A stretch of DNA of 64,000 nucleotides from Bacteroidota bacterium (GCA_018267385.1 JAFDYN010000009.1:1-64000), one strand, 5' to 3'; positions 1 through 9,770 are shown, counted from the stretch's first letter. Numbers and translations are program-made. The notes: generated by a model not told the origin, from the letters alone.

Positions 1-1
1 G

Positions 2-85
2 GGCATCTACATCTACGTGGTAGACCTGGTCTACCTCAATGAACACAAGCGCGTCAAAGACGGCAGCATTACCCTCATCAGGTAA
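2..85 (+). CDS. C-terminal tail of a type B T9SS cargo protein (5' truncated)
   Basis: Only the last 27 residues are in the window, ending in TLIR just before a TAA stop. The pattern GIYIY...KDGSITLIR matches the final strands of the gliding-motility-associated (CHU_C, type B) sorting domain that also ends the next two genes (GVYVY...GSVTLIR and GVYLY...GTITLVR). It is therefore most likely a third tandem member of the same secreted-adhesin group, exported through the type IX system. Everything upstream is outside the window, so its repeat content is unknown. A strong hairpin terminator follows. Confidence 0.75.
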   Translation, partial: GIYIYVVDLVYLNEHKRVKDGSITLIR

Positions 86-110
86 AGACTACTCTATCCA
101 AACATAACAC

Positions 111-140
111 ACAAGGCCACCCAAAAGGTGGCCTTGTTGT
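111..140 (+). terminator. Rho-independent-type terminator
   Basis: A perfect 11-bp stem (ACAAGGCCACC at 111-121 paired with GGTGGCCTTGT at 127-137, loop CAAAA) lies 25 nt after the stop of the truncated cargo gene and is followed by a T-rich tract. It separates that gene from the next one, which should have its own promoter. Confidence 0.8.
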
Positions 141-281
141 TTGCAAGAAGGAGTGGTTACAAATCGGTGCTTGTGCCATACCAGTCAGGTATTTTGCACA
201 CAAGCGTTGCATTGTTTCTTACAATCCTGAAATCCGCTCTGGTATTGGCTTTCACGCGTAAACGGAAGCAAAACCAGAGCA

Positions 282-3200
282 ATGCGATCCGGACTTTTTA
301 CCCTACTTATTTTTTGTACTATATCTGCCTTTGGCAGGGTAGTACCATCTTTCACTTGTGATGTAGTGAGTGGCTGCTCACCGCTGGTGGTCAATATCAC
401 TGACCACTCTACCGGTGCCACCTCATGGAGCTGGAATCTGGGCAACGGTAACACTGCTACACAGCAAAATCCATCTGCTACTTACTTTACCCCTGGTACA
501 TATACTATCACACTGACTGCCTCTGATGGTCAGTATACAGATACGATGACACGCAGGATCACAGTCTTTGCAAAGGCAAACGTAGACTTTGCATCTGACG
601 TGCGGAACGCCTGCCCCGGTGATACTGTCAGTTTTGCCTCACTAGTCACCCCTGGTAGCGCAGGCATCAGCCAGTATGCGTGGGGCTTTGGCAATGGTTT
701 AGCAAGCAGCTCTGTGAACCCCGGCTATCGCTATGCAGTGGCGGGTGACTACGATGTGACCCTGGTAGTGCAAGACTCCAACGGGTGCACCGCAAATCTC
801 ACACGCCGCAACTACATTCATGTCTGGGCGGCGCCGATAGCTGCATTCACACCTAGTCCTGCTATTGTCTGTGCCCTGAGCCAGAATGTAAATTTTGCCA
901 ATCAATCTACCGGTGCAGCACTGAGCTACACATGGAACTTTGGCGATAGTACTTTCTCTGCTGGTATGGCTCCGGCACACCTGTATCAATACGGTAAATA
1001 TAAAGCCACCCTCACTGTGACTGACACTAACGGATGCCACGCCAGCATCAGCAAGAATATCGCGGTGATCAATCTGCGGGCAGACTTTGTAGCTGACAAG
1101 CAGCAGATATGTGCAGGGGAGGAGGTGAACTTTGAAAACCGCTCACCTATGTCCGGTACTTCATGGTGGTGGACCTTTGGAGATGGCGGCAACTCTAACA
1201 AGCAAAACCCCAAGCATATCTATACTACACCGGGTGTTTATACCGTCACCTTTACTATAAAGGATGGGACCTGCCGTGATTCTATTTCGCGCACAGCTTA
1301 TATCACTGTCACACAGGGCTTCTCTGTATCCGTAGCTGCAGATAACCGCAGCTCCTGTGTGGCTCCATTTACAGTCAATTTTACGAGCCAGACCAATGGT
1401 GCCGGCGCCACCTATGCATGGGACTTTGGCGACGGACATACCTCAAACGATCCAAATCCCACCAATGTCTATCACTCCTCCTCTACATTCAACGTGAGCC
1501 TCACCGTAGTAGATACCAATGGCTGCAAGGAGGTAATGTCAATGCCCGGCTATATCACCACCTCACGGCCATGGACAAAGTTCACCGCAGATACACTGAC
1601 CTGCCCCGGCGCGGCAGTCCGATTTACAAACAGGACTACCGGTGCCAGCAAGTACCTTTGGAACTTCGGTGATGGAGATACCTCTACGCTGACCAATCCT
1701 ACACACGTCTATCGTAGCTATGGACGCTACAGCGTGAGCCTGACCGCCATAGATACAGCGGGCTGCGACTCTACATTGACAAAGAACTCCCTGATCAAGG
1801 TAGATTCTGCTGCTGTGGATTTTCACGTAGACCGTACCTTCTCACCATGCCCGCCGCTGGTATCCGTATTCAGCAGCATGAGCAACCGGAGCGACCTGAA
1901 GTACACCTGGGATTTTGGTGACGGATATAGGGATACTGCTGCCAACCCAACACACATATTCTTTCACCCTGGCGTCTATACTGTCAAGCTGATAGGAGCC
2001 AGCAAGCTGGGCTGCACCGATACGGTGATCTACCGCGACCTGATCACTGTGCTGGGCCCTACGGGCAATTTCTCCATGACACCGGACAGGGGCTGTGGTA
2101 TCGTACCGGTACAATTTTCGGGTACGGTATCGGGCAATACGCAAAGCATCGTATGCGATCTGGGCGATGGCCATCTGTATAATGACTCCCTGAACTTTAC
2201 CTACAACTATACTCAGCCACGCATCTACCATCCTAAATTCATACTCACAGATGCCATAGGATGCTCGGTACCATATGACCTGGACTCAGTCACTGTAGGT
2301 GTGCTGCCGGTCATGCACCTGCGCGATACCGTGATCTGTCCCGGCCAGACGGTCAGGGTAGCACTCGGCACGGATCACTACAGCTGGATAGCCAAAGCCT
2401 GTGATACCTGCGGTCGTGTGCCAAACATACAGGATACCACCGCGATCCTGACAGCCAGTCCGTCGGTCCTGACCACCTATACTGTCACAGCTACTACTAC
2501 CGGAGGCTGCAGTGCGACCGATCGCTTCACCGTGCAAATAGCTGCTCCGCCGGTATTTCCGGCATTTGATAGCCTCAGTGCCTGCCTGAATGAGACGATC
2601 CAGTTTCCTGCCATACAGGCTGATAGTGTGCGCTGGTTTCCTGTATCATACCTGAGCAGTCCTACAGCCCTGGCACCGGTGTGTACGCCGGCCTCATCTA
2701 TCACCTACACAGCGACAGCATACAATAGCTCCGGCTGTGCAGTATCAAAACAGATACCACTCAAGATACTTTCCCATGTATACGCCACACTGACCGGAGA
2801 TACTGCCGTATGCAGTGGCATGCCGGTGCAGCTGCACCTCGATCTGATAGACACATCCTACAGCGGTGTATCCTATCATTGGCAGGCAGAAGGGCTGACG
2901 CACAATGGCCCGGATCCGGTGATCACCGCCGGCCAGACGACTCAGGTGGTACAAGTGATCACGAGGAGTGGTACCTGCGTACCTGATACTGACAGGGTCA
3001 CTATCCATGTGAACCCGTCTCCATCTGTGAAACTGCCGGGCAATACACTGGCTACAGCTGGGGCAGAGATCACCATAGCAGCAGAGGCCATCGGTGCCAC
3101 CAGCTACCGCTGGACCGCTCAGGACACGCTGAACTGTGCAGACTGTCGTATCACTACGCTGGTGCCGCACAGCCCTCAGACAGTAGCAGTATCGGTAGCC

Positions 3201-3536
3201 AACCAATATGGCTGTACTGCCAGCGACTCCATGCAGGTACAGGTGCAGCAGTGCGATCCTAGCTCAGTATTCATACCTAATACCTTCACGCCTAATGGTG
3301 ATGGTACCAATGACGTGCTGTTCGTACGCTCGCGCACTCTCGCTCAGGTGGAGTCCTTCAGGATCTTTGATCGCTGGGGAGCCATGATCTTTGAAGGCAA
3401 GGACCTGGAGCACGGCTGGGACGGTACTGCCAATGGTACTCCTGCTGAGCAGGGAGTCTATGTCTATGCCCTGGCGGGCAAATGCGAAGCCGGCTATGAC
3501 ATTCAGGCCCAGGGCTCAGTGACACTCATTCGCTAG
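282..3536 (+). CDS. PKD-repeat surface protein with type B (gliding-motility) T9SS sorting domain
   Basis: A 1084-residue secreted protein. Residues 1-19 form a signal peptide (Met-Arg, then a hydrophobic core LFTLLIFCTISAFG). About seven PKD domains follow up to roughly residue 600, recognisable by the recurring W-x-F-G-D/N-G core (WNLGNG, WGFGNG, WNFGDS, WTFGDG, WDFGDG, WNFGDG, WDFGDG) and a closing Y-x-V-x-L-x-V strand; an eighth is degenerate (CDLGDG). Ig-like beta segments with paired cysteines follow. Residues 991-1084 are the CHU_C-type domain (NTFTPNGDGTNDV, FDRWG, GWDGT, GVYVY). Such domains send proteins through the T9SS to the cell surface. It is a close paralogue of the next gene. 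Role: probably adhesion or matrix, inferred from architecture only. Confidence 0.9.
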   Translation: MRSGLFTLLIFCTISAFGRVVPSFTCDVVSGCSPLVVNITDHSTGATSWSWNLGNGNTATQQNPSATYFTPGTYTITLTASDGQYTDTMTRRITVFAKANVDFASDVRNACPGDTVSFASLVTPGSAGISQYAWGFGNGLASSSVNPGYRYAVAGDYDVTLVVQDSNGCTANLTRRNYIHVWAAPIAAFTPSPAIVCALSQNVNFANQSTGAALSYTWNFGDSTFSAGMAPAHLYQYGKYKATLTVTDTNGCHASISKNIAVINLRADFVADKQQICAGEEVNFENRSPMSGTSWWWTFGDGGNSNKQNPKHIYTTPGVYTVTFTIKDGTCRDSISRTAYITVTQGFSVSVAADNRSSCVAPFTVNFTSQTNGAGATYAWDFGDGHTSNDPNPTNVYHSSSTFNVSLTVVDTNGCKEVMSMPGYITTSRPWTKFTADTLTCPGAAVRFTNRTTGASKYLWNFGDGDTSTLTNPTHVYRSYGRYSVSLTAIDTAGCDSTLTKNSLIKVDSAAVDFHVDRTFSPCPPLVSVFSSMSNRSDLKYTWDFGDGYRDTAANPTHIFFHPGVYTVKLIGASKLGCTDTVIYRDLITVLGPTGNFSMTPDRGCGIVPVQFSGTVSGNTQSIVCDLGDGHLYNDSLNFTYNYTQPRIYHPKFILTDAIGCSVPYDLDSVTVGVLPVMHLRDTVICPGQTVRVALGTDHYSWIAKACDTCGRVPNIQDTTAILTASPSVLTTYTVTATTTGGCSATDRFTVQIAAPPVFPAFDSLSACLNETIQFPAIQADSVRWFPVSYLSSPTALAPVCTPASSITYTATAYNSSGCAVSKQIPLKILSHVYATLTGDTAVCSGMPVQLHLDLIDTSYSGVSYHWQAEGLTHNGPDPVITAGQTTQVVQVITRSGTCVPDTDRVTIHVNPSPSVKLPGNTLATAGAEITIAAEAIGATSYRWTAQDTLNCADCRITTLVPHSPQTVAVSVANQYGCTASDSMQVQVQQCDPSSVFIPNTFTPNGDGTNDVLFVRSRTLAQVESFRIFDRWGAMIFEGKDLEHGWDGTANGTPAEQGVYVYALAGKCEAGYDIQAQGSVTLIR

Positions 3537-3733
3537 ATCCTGTATAGCTTTTACTACATCTGTCCAGAAATTTAGAATTATTCCCCCCTGCATTGAAACT
3601 TAATCCGGGGATCGGAGTATACCTAGCCATACGCCCGATACCCTTTAGGTGTACAATAGTGTGATTGTGATAAACAATGCGCCGAAAAGTACCCCGAACC
3701 GAGCATCAGCCGTATACCCGATCAAACTAGATT

Positions 3734-6700
3734 ATGAAGCTCGTTACCCTTACCTGCTTATTATTCATCTCGGCTATCTCTATGGCCACAGGCACAGCGT
3801 CTTTCATCTGTGATGTGACACATGGCTGCTCGCCGCTGCTGGTGCACATGACCGACCACTCCACGGGGGCCACCACCTGGCGCTGGAACCTGGGCAACGG
3901 CAACACCTCTACACAGCAAAATCCATCTGCTACCTACGCTACTCCGGGCATCTACCGCATCACGCTGATAGCATCCAATGGTACGCAGACAGACTCTTCT
4001 ACCCAGACGATCGTAGTCAATGGGATCCCATCGATAGATTTCAACGCAAGCCGCAATTCAGCGTGCATCGGCGACTCCATAGCTTTTGCTGCCAGCATCA
4101 GCACTGCCGGCTCGGCGCCGATAGATCACTTCGCATGGAGCTTTGGCAACGGAGCAGGCAGCAGCATCATGAATACTTCATACCGCTACAGCCAGAGCGG
4201 CCTCTATGACGTGACACTCGTAGCACGCGATACCAATGGCTGTACCGCCAGCCTGACCAAGCCAGCCTATATCAGGGTATGGCCGACTCCGGTAGCCAAC
4301 TATAGCCTGACCCCGGCTACTACCTGTGGTACCTCACAGACGGTGACATTTACAGATATGTCTCAGGGTACAGGCCTGAGCTACGCGCTCGTCTTTGGCG
4401 ATGGTGGCACAGCTACTACCGCCAATACCACTCACACCTACAGCTACGGCAGGTACAACCCGCGACTGACCGTGACCAGTACATATGGATGTACCGCCAG
4501 CGCAGTAAAAGGTGTAGCAGTGATCAACCTTGCCGCTGATTTCAGATCAGATAAGCAAACGGTATGTACAGGTGAGCAGGTCACCTTTGAAAATCGCTCT
4601 CCTATGGCCGGCACGAGCTGGCTATGGCTATTCGGAGATGGTACGACCTCTACCCGCCAGAATCCTACACATGTATATACTACTACCGGCGTGTATGATG
4701 TCACCTTTATCATCCGCGATGGCAGCTGTACGGATACTATCACACGCGCTCACTTTATCACTGTGAATACCGGCTTTGCGGTTTCCTTTACACCTGACAA
4801 CCGCCGCTCATGCGATGTGCCATTTGTAGTGCACTATACCAGCCAGGTATCTGCCACTTCACCTGTTACATACGCATGGCAGTTTAATAATGGCCATGTA
4901 GACTCTACTGCCAATCCTACTACTACCTATACAGTGCCTTCTACATACAATGTAACCCTGACTGTGACCGATACCAATGGCTGTACCGTCAGCACAGCGG
5001 TGCCCGGCCTCATCACTGCAGGGCGGCCTACGCCTAAGTTCCTCTGCGATACTGCCACCTGTCCGGGTACCAGGGTCAGTTTTATCAACCGTAGCCAGAA
5101 TGCCTCTTTTTACTACTGGAACTTTGGTGATGGTGATACAGCTATAGGCCAGACGCCAGCTCACATTTTTCATACCTCCGGAGACTATACTGTGAGCCTG
5201 CGTGCTATGGATAGTACCGGCTGCGACTCTCTCTACTCAGTAGTGGTACACGTGACCGCTCCGGTGGTAGACTTTCGCGCCAGCCAGTCTTTTAGTACCT
5301 GTCCTCCGCTGGTCACTACCTTTCACAGCATGACCAATAGGTCCGGCCTGCGCTTCAAGTGGACCTTTGGAGATGGTACTACCGATACCGCATCCAATCC
5401 TACGCACATCTACTCACAGCCCGGCGTCTATACCGTGAGCCTGGTAGCTACTGCCACCCAGGGATGCAAGGACTCTGTGGTCTATAATAACCTCATCACC
5501 GTGCAAGGGCCTACGGGTCACTTCTCAGTGAGCGGCAACTCGGGCTGCGTGCCACTGACAGTTTCTTTCTCCGGCTCATCGCCATCCAGTGTGCAGACCG
5601 TGACCTGTGACCTGGGCAATGGTATCCTGCATACCGGCGCGATGAATTTCACCTATACCTATACTGATCCGCGTGTCTATTATCCGAGGTTTGTACTCAC
5701 AGACCAGGTAGGCTGCAGCATACCTTTTGATCTTGACTCTATCCTGGCGGTGACCAGCCCTGTGCTGGATGTGCATGATACCTCTATCTGCTATGGTCAG
5801 ACGGTGCAGATGGCACTCGGTACTGATCACTATACCTGGACCGCTACGGCATGTGATACTTGTGGCCGTGTACCGTCTACCACAGATACGATCTCTACTG
5901 CGCTGCTCTCGCCAGCGGTCAATACTACCTACACGATCCACGCATCCAATAACCTGGGCTGTAGCGCTACGGGTACTTTTCATATCAATGTGAAAGGCCT
6001 GCAGGTACTGCCTGCCCGTGATACTGTCAGGATATGCCACGGTGAAAATGCGCAACTCGGCCCTGTGACAGGGGATAGTGTGATATGGACGCCCTCTATC
6101 TACCTGAGTGATTCTACTTCGCCATCACCGGTCAGCTATACTGTATCATCCATGAGCTACAGTGCCCTGTCATATGATGCTCAGGGCTGTGCCTACTCAC
6201 AGGATATACCGGTGAAGGTGGTGCAGCAGGTCCGCGTACTTATAACGCCTGATACTACAGTCTGCCCTGACGCTGCCATACGGCTGCATGTGGCAGCCAT
6301 AGACTCATCTGTGCAGAGTGGCGTACAGTACCACTGGTATGCCTCGCCGGACCTGAGCAGTACTACCGGCCAGACGGTCACAGCACAGCTGCATACGGGC
6401 GAGGAGATATTCCGCGTAGTGACCACCAGCGGTACCTGCTGGCCTGATACCTCAGCTATCACCGTCCATGTGCGTGGCAGTGCACACGTAGAGCTGCCGG
6501 AGCAGATGACCGTAGTGGTGAATGGTGAAATACCGCTGCACATAGAGTCAGGTGAGCTATCTACCTATCACTGGTCGGTGAGCGGCAGGGGAGAGCTATC
6601 CTGCTCAGACTGTATGAAGCCTACCTTCAAACCGGCAGAGGACCAGGTAGTGACCCTCACAGGAGCCGATCAATACGGCTGTACAGCCAGCGATACGATG

Positions 6701-7003
6701 CTGATACACGTACTGCCATGCGATCCTGAGGAGATATTTGTGGCCAATACCTTCACGCCAAATGGCGACGGCCTGCATGATAAAGTGCTGCTGCACTCGC
6801 GCACGCTCACGCAGCTCGACTACTTCCGCGTGTATGACAGGTGGGGTGCCATCGTCTTTGAGAGCCATGATGTGGCAGAAGGATGGGACGGAACGATAAG
6901 CGGTGAGGCAGCTCCGCAGGGGGTATACCTCTATACCGTGCGCGGCAAATGCGATAGCGGCTACACACTCGAAAAGAACGGAACGATCACACTCGTGAGA
7001 TAA
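3734..7003 (+). CDS. PKD-repeat surface protein with type B T9SS sorting domain (paralogue of preceding gene)
   Basis: 1089 residues. A signal peptide (MKLVTLTCLLFISAISMATG) precedes a series of PKD domains that match the preceding gene block for block: the first begins FICDVTHGCSPLLVHMTDHS against FTCDVVSGCSPLVVNITDHS. Seven clear PKD cores are visible (WNLGNG, WSFGNG, LVFGDG, WLFGDG, WQFNNG, WNFGDG, WTFGDG) plus a degenerate CDLGNG. Residues 996-1089 form the CHU_C-type sorting domain (NTFTPNGDGLHD, YDRWG, GWDGT). The pair clearly arose by tandem duplication with divergence throughout. The 197-bp gap holds no terminator I can recognise, so cotranscription is possible. Its position directly before a PorP/SprF gene suggests it is cargo or partner for that protein. 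Confidence 0.9.
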   Translation: MKLVTLTCLLFISAISMATGTASFICDVTHGCSPLLVHMTDHSTGATTWRWNLGNGNTSTQQNPSATYATPGIYRITLIASNGTQTDSSTQTIVVNGIPSIDFNASRNSACIGDSIAFAASISTAGSAPIDHFAWSFGNGAGSSIMNTSYRYSQSGLYDVTLVARDTNGCTASLTKPAYIRVWPTPVANYSLTPATTCGTSQTVTFTDMSQGTGLSYALVFGDGGTATTANTTHTYSYGRYNPRLTVTSTYGCTASAVKGVAVINLAADFRSDKQTVCTGEQVTFENRSPMAGTSWLWLFGDGTTSTRQNPTHVYTTTGVYDVTFIIRDGSCTDTITRAHFITVNTGFAVSFTPDNRRSCDVPFVVHYTSQVSATSPVTYAWQFNNGHVDSTANPTTTYTVPSTYNVTLTVTDTNGCTVSTAVPGLITAGRPTPKFLCDTATCPGTRVSFINRSQNASFYYWNFGDGDTAIGQTPAHIFHTSGDYTVSLRAMDSTGCDSLYSVVVHVTAPVVDFRASQSFSTCPPLVTTFHSMTNRSGLRFKWTFGDGTTDTASNPTHIYSQPGVYTVSLVATATQGCKDSVVYNNLITVQGPTGHFSVSGNSGCVPLTVSFSGSSPSSVQTVTCDLGNGILHTGAMNFTYTYTDPRVYYPRFVLTDQVGCSIPFDLDSILAVTSPVLDVHDTSICYGQTVQMALGTDHYTWTATACDTCGRVPSTTDTISTALLSPAVNTTYTIHASNNLGCSATGTFHINVKGLQVLPARDTVRICHGENAQLGPVTGDSVIWTPSIYLSDSTSPSPVSYTVSSMSYSALSYDAQGCAYSQDIPVKVVQQVRVLITPDTTVCPDAAIRLHVAAIDSSVQSGVQYHWYASPDLSSTTGQTVTAQLHTGEEIFRVVTTSGTCWPDTSAITVHVRGSAHVELPEQMTVVVNGEIPLHIESGELSTYHWSVSGRGELSCSDCMKPTFKPAEDQVVTLTGADQYGCTASDTMLIHVLPCDPEEIFVANTFTPNGDGLHDKVLLHSRTLTQLDYFRVYDRWGAIVFESHDVAEGWDGTISGEAAPQGVYLYTVRGKCDSGYTLEKNGTITLVR

Positions 7004-7028
7004 AGATTTTAAGGGTAACGGGTTATAT

Positions 7029-7057
7029 AAAGGGCTGTCTCAGGACGGCCTTTTTTT
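7029..7057 (+). terminator. Rho-independent terminator after the PKD genes
   Basis: An 11-bp stem with two G-T pairs (AAAGGGCTGTC 7029-7039 against GACGGCCTTTT 7044-7054, loop TCAG) runs into seven T residues, 25 nt after the stop. This separates the PKD genes from the PorP/SprF gene, at least partly. Confidence 0.8.
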
Positions 7058-7191
7058 ATGCCTGCCGGCAAGGGTACCAAAGCCGCACCATCACAAGCAT
7101 TTCATTGTGTTTTTTATGGTGCAAAGTGTAGCTATTTCATGGCTTTGCCGTATAAGAAAGCATTAAGACCCCTGTATAAAGCAATATTCAC

Positions 7192-8259
7192 ATGAAAAGA
7201 ATGAAACCCTTGCTGATCCTCCTGATAGTCCTGGCCACCTCTGTGGTCCGTGCGCAGGATGTACACTTCTCACAGTTTGCCATGTCGCCCATGATGCTCA
7301 ACCCTGCACTGTCAGGCTTCAGCTCCGGCGATATCCGCATGTATGCCAACTTTCGCACGCAGTGGAATACTGTGGCGGGCTCCGGTGCTTACCGCACCTT
7401 TGCCGGAGGGCTGGATGCAGCGCTGGGCAAGGCCACCAAGTTCAGCAGCTTTGCGGGTCTCGGCGTGTCATTCTTCTCTGACCAGGCAGGTACGGCAGGC
7501 TTTCAGACCAATAGGGTAGACCTCACTTTTGCTTATCACTTTGTGCTGAGCAAGCGTCACAATACATCGTTATCTTTTGGCATTCAGGGTGCCTTCAATC
7601 ATAGGGGGTTTGACCCAAGCAAATCCACCTATGATTCCTATTACGATCCTACCACAGGTACCAGCAGCAGCACCAATGGTACGCAGGAGCAGTTTACACG
7701 CACCAAGGTTTACTTTGGCGATGTGGGCATCGGTACCTTCTTCTCTACCACCATCAAGAAGCGCACAGACCTCTACTTTGGCCTCAGCTTCAATCACCTC
7801 AATCAGCCATCTATCTCCTTCTTTGCCACCGGCAATAACAACACCGCCGCAGACAAGCTCTACATGAAGACCACACTGCATGGTGGTGTGTCTGCGCCGG
7901 TGAGTGATAAGGTGTGGATCATACCAAATTTCTTTGTGATGATACAAGGACCTGCACAGCAGTACAACATCGGTACGCACGTAAAGATGCAGCTCGGCTC
8001 AAAGGCTATGAGCAGGACCTTCCTCTCGCTGGGCCTGCAGGCACGTATAGCCAAGGGCCTGGAGACGCCAATGGGCGATGCAGTGATCGTACAGACACGC
8101 CTGGACTACAAGGCTTTCACCCTCGGCCTCTCGTATGATATCAACGTGTCGAAACTCCGCACCGCCTCCTCTACATTTGGCGCGCCGGAGGTAGCCCTGA
8201 TGTACACCATCACGACCAAGCATAAGCCTCGCGCCGTCTTCTGTCCATTCATGATGTGA
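7192..8259 (+). CDS. PorP/SprF family type IX secretion system membrane protein
   Basis: 355 residues with a signal peptide (core PLLILLIVLATSVVRAQ). The mature start DVHFSQFAMSPMMLNPALSG is the hallmark of the PorP/SprF family: 'xxHFSQFxxxPxxLNPAxxG'. The rest alternates amphipathic strands typical of an outer-membrane beta-barrel, ending in a short aromatic-containing tail. In Flavobacterium, SprF is needed for surface delivery of the adhesin SprB, and family members are commonly encoded beside cargo with type B sorting domains. The three upstream CHU_C-domain genes fit this pattern, so it probably anchors or delivers them (inference). The ATG at 7192 is used; an in-frame ATG three codons later (7201) is equally possible. 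Confidence 0.9.
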   Translation: MKRMKPLLILLIVLATSVVRAQDVHFSQFAMSPMMLNPALSGFSSGDIRMYANFRTQWNTVAGSGAYRTFAGGLDAALGKATKFSSFAGLGVSFFSDQAGTAGFQTNRVDLTFAYHFVLSKRHNTSLSFGIQGAFNHRGFDPSKSTYDSYYDPTTGTSSSTNGTQEQFTRTKVYFGDVGIGTFFSTTIKKRTDLYFGLSFNHLNQPSISFFATGNNNTAADKLYMKTTLHGGVSAPVSDKVWIIPNFFVMIQGPAQQYNIGTHVKMQLGSKAMSRTFLSLGLQARIAKGLETPMGDAVIVQTRLDYKAFTLGLSYDINVSKLRTASSTFGAPEVALMYTITTKHKPRAVFCPFMM

Positions 8260-8261
8260 TC

Positions 8262-8320
8262 GTTTTGTCACAGTTTTGTCACGGCAGTGTTGCGATACAC
8301 AAGTTATTTATTGTGTATCG
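8262..8320. repeat. Tandem TTTTGTCAC motif and 10-bp inverted repeat
   Basis: Just downstream of the PorP/SprF stop the motif GTTTTGTCAC occurs twice in tandem. It is followed by a perfect inverted repeat, CGATACACAA (8293-8302) and TTGTGTATCG (8311-8320), with an 8-nt AT-rich loop. There is no T-run right after it, so it is a weak terminator candidate; it could also be a dyad binding site upstream of the response regulator. Confidence 0.4.
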
Positions 8321-8430
8321 TGCAGGTACTCACCGCGAATGTATAGCTGCTACTTCATATTCACTTTCCCCGAGGGGAAACGAGTCCATCTATACCTAGA
8401 AAAGGGGATTTTCGTATAAGTTAATTTGTC

Positions 8431-8438
8431 TATGTTTG
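8431..8438 (+). promoter_or_regulatory. Bacteroidota -7 box (TATGTTTG) for the response regulator
   Basis: TATGTTTG matches the TAnnTTTG consensus exactly and ends six bases before the ATG at 8445. About 20 bases upstream is TTTTCG, a poor -33 element. If used, the transcript would be nearly leaderless. Confidence 0.4.
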
Positions 8439-8444
8439 TGAGTA

Positions 8445-9770
8445 ATGAACAAAACGGTTCTCATCATAGACGATGACAAGGCACTCCAGATGCTGCTGGC
8501 ACGCATCATCAGCAAGGAGGGCTTTGATGTACTGACCGCAGGCGATGCGCAGTCGGGACTGAAAGTGCTGGAGAAAGAGAAGGTGATGGTGGTGATGAGT
8601 GATGTGAACCTGCCCGATGCCAATGGCATAGAGCTGGTGCAGACCATCAAGACAAAATACCCCTTTACAGAGATCATCGTGATCACCGGCTATGGCACCA
8701 TAGCAGACGGTGTGATGGCTATCAAAAACGGCGCCTTTGACTATCTGGTAAAGGGTGACGACAATACCAAGATCATACCGCTGATCAATAAAGCGATAGA
8801 GAAGTCGCAACTGCAGACCCGTATAGATCAGCTCGAAAATAAGATCATAGATAAGTATGGCTTTGACAGTATCATAGGTGCCTCTCCGGCGCTGGAGGCT
8901 GCCAAAGGGCTGGCCATGAAGGTAGCGCAGACCGATGCTACCGTACTGCTGCTCGGAGAGACGGGAGCAGGCAAGGAAGTTTTCGCACAGGCCATACACT
9001 ACGCGAGCAAGCGCAAAAATAAACCATTTGTAGCGGTCAACTGTAGTACCTTTGGCAAGGAGCTGCTGGAGAGTGAGTTGTTTGGCCATAAGGCGGGCTC
9101 CTTTACCGGTGTGACCAAGGACAAGCAGGGCCTCATGGAGGAGGCGAGCGGAGGCACTATATTCCTCGATGAGGTAGGAGAGATGAGTATAGACCTGCAG
9201 GCCAAAATGCTCCGCGTGCTGGAGACGCAACAGTTCTACAAAGTGGGGGACTCAAAGCCCACCACTGTAGACGTGCGTGTGATCACCGCGACCAACCGCG
9301 ACCTGCATAAGGAAATAGAAAAGGGAGTGTTTCGTGCAGACCTTTTCTACAGGCTCTCTGTATTTCAGATCACACTGCCCTCACTGAGTGAGCGCATACA
9401 GGATATAGACCTGCTCACAGAGCATTTCCTGCGTATGTTCTCAGACAAGATGGCTATAGCGAAGCCCAAAGTGACCAGGGCTTTTCTCGATACGCTGAAG
9501 AAACACAGCTGGAAGGGCAATATCCGGGAGCTGCGCAATGTGATAGAGCGTGCCATGATACTCTGCGATGGTGAGCTGCGGCCGGAGTTTCTCCCGCTGG
9601 AGCTGACCTTTCAGGAGGGTGGTACCAACTCTCTGGTGCTCGAGGAGGTGGAGAAGCAGCACATCAAGCGCGTGCTGAATATCACCAAGGGCAATAAAGC
9701 CGAGGCAGCCCGTGTCCTGGACATAGGCCTCAATACACTCTACAGGAAGATAGAAACCTTTAATCTCTGA
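8445..9770 (+). CDS. Sigma-54-dependent response regulator (NtrC family)
   Basis: 441 residues in the classical three-domain order. Residues 1-120 are a receiver with acidic pocket DDD at 9-11, phosphoacceptor Asp53 (VVMSDVNLPD) and Lys103. Residues about 140-375 are an AAA+ domain with Walker A GETGAGKE at 171-178, Walker B around GGTIFLDEVGEM, and an arginine-finger region. The C-terminal ~45 residues are a Fis-type helix-turn-helix (NKAEAARVLDIGLNTLYRKI). The sigma54-contact loop, normally GAFTGA, reads GSFTGV at 218-223, which is unusual. No histidine kinase lies beside it, so the partner is elsewhere. It lies 97 bp before the ECF sigma gene on the same strand; whether it controls that gene is unknown. 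Confidence 0.93.
   Translation: MNKTVLIIDDDKALQMLLARIISKEGFDVLTAGDAQSGLKVLEKEKVMVVMSDVNLPDANGIELVQTIKTKYPFTEIIVITGYGTIADGVMAIKNGAFDYLVKGDDNTKIIPLINKAIEKSQLQTRIDQLENKIIDKYGFDSIIGASPALEAAKGLAMKVAQTDATVLLLGETGAGKEVFAQAIHYASKRKNKPFVAVNCSTFGKELLESELFGHKAGSFTGVTKDKQGLMEEASGGTIFLDEVGEMSIDLQAKMLRVLETQQFYKVGDSKPTTVDVRVITATNRDLHKEIEKGVFRADLFYRLSVFQITLPSLSERIQDIDLLTEHFLRMFSDKMAIAKPKVTRAFLDTLKKHSWKGNIRELRNVIERAMILCDGELRPEFLPLELTFQEGGTNSLVLEEVEKQHIKRVLNITKGNKAEAARVLDIGLNTLYRKIETFNL

Noticed and set aside
8430..9230. 266-codon minus-strand frame opposite the response regulator
   Set aside because: It lies wholly over a confident NtrC-family gene and looks like a high-G+C antisense shadow.
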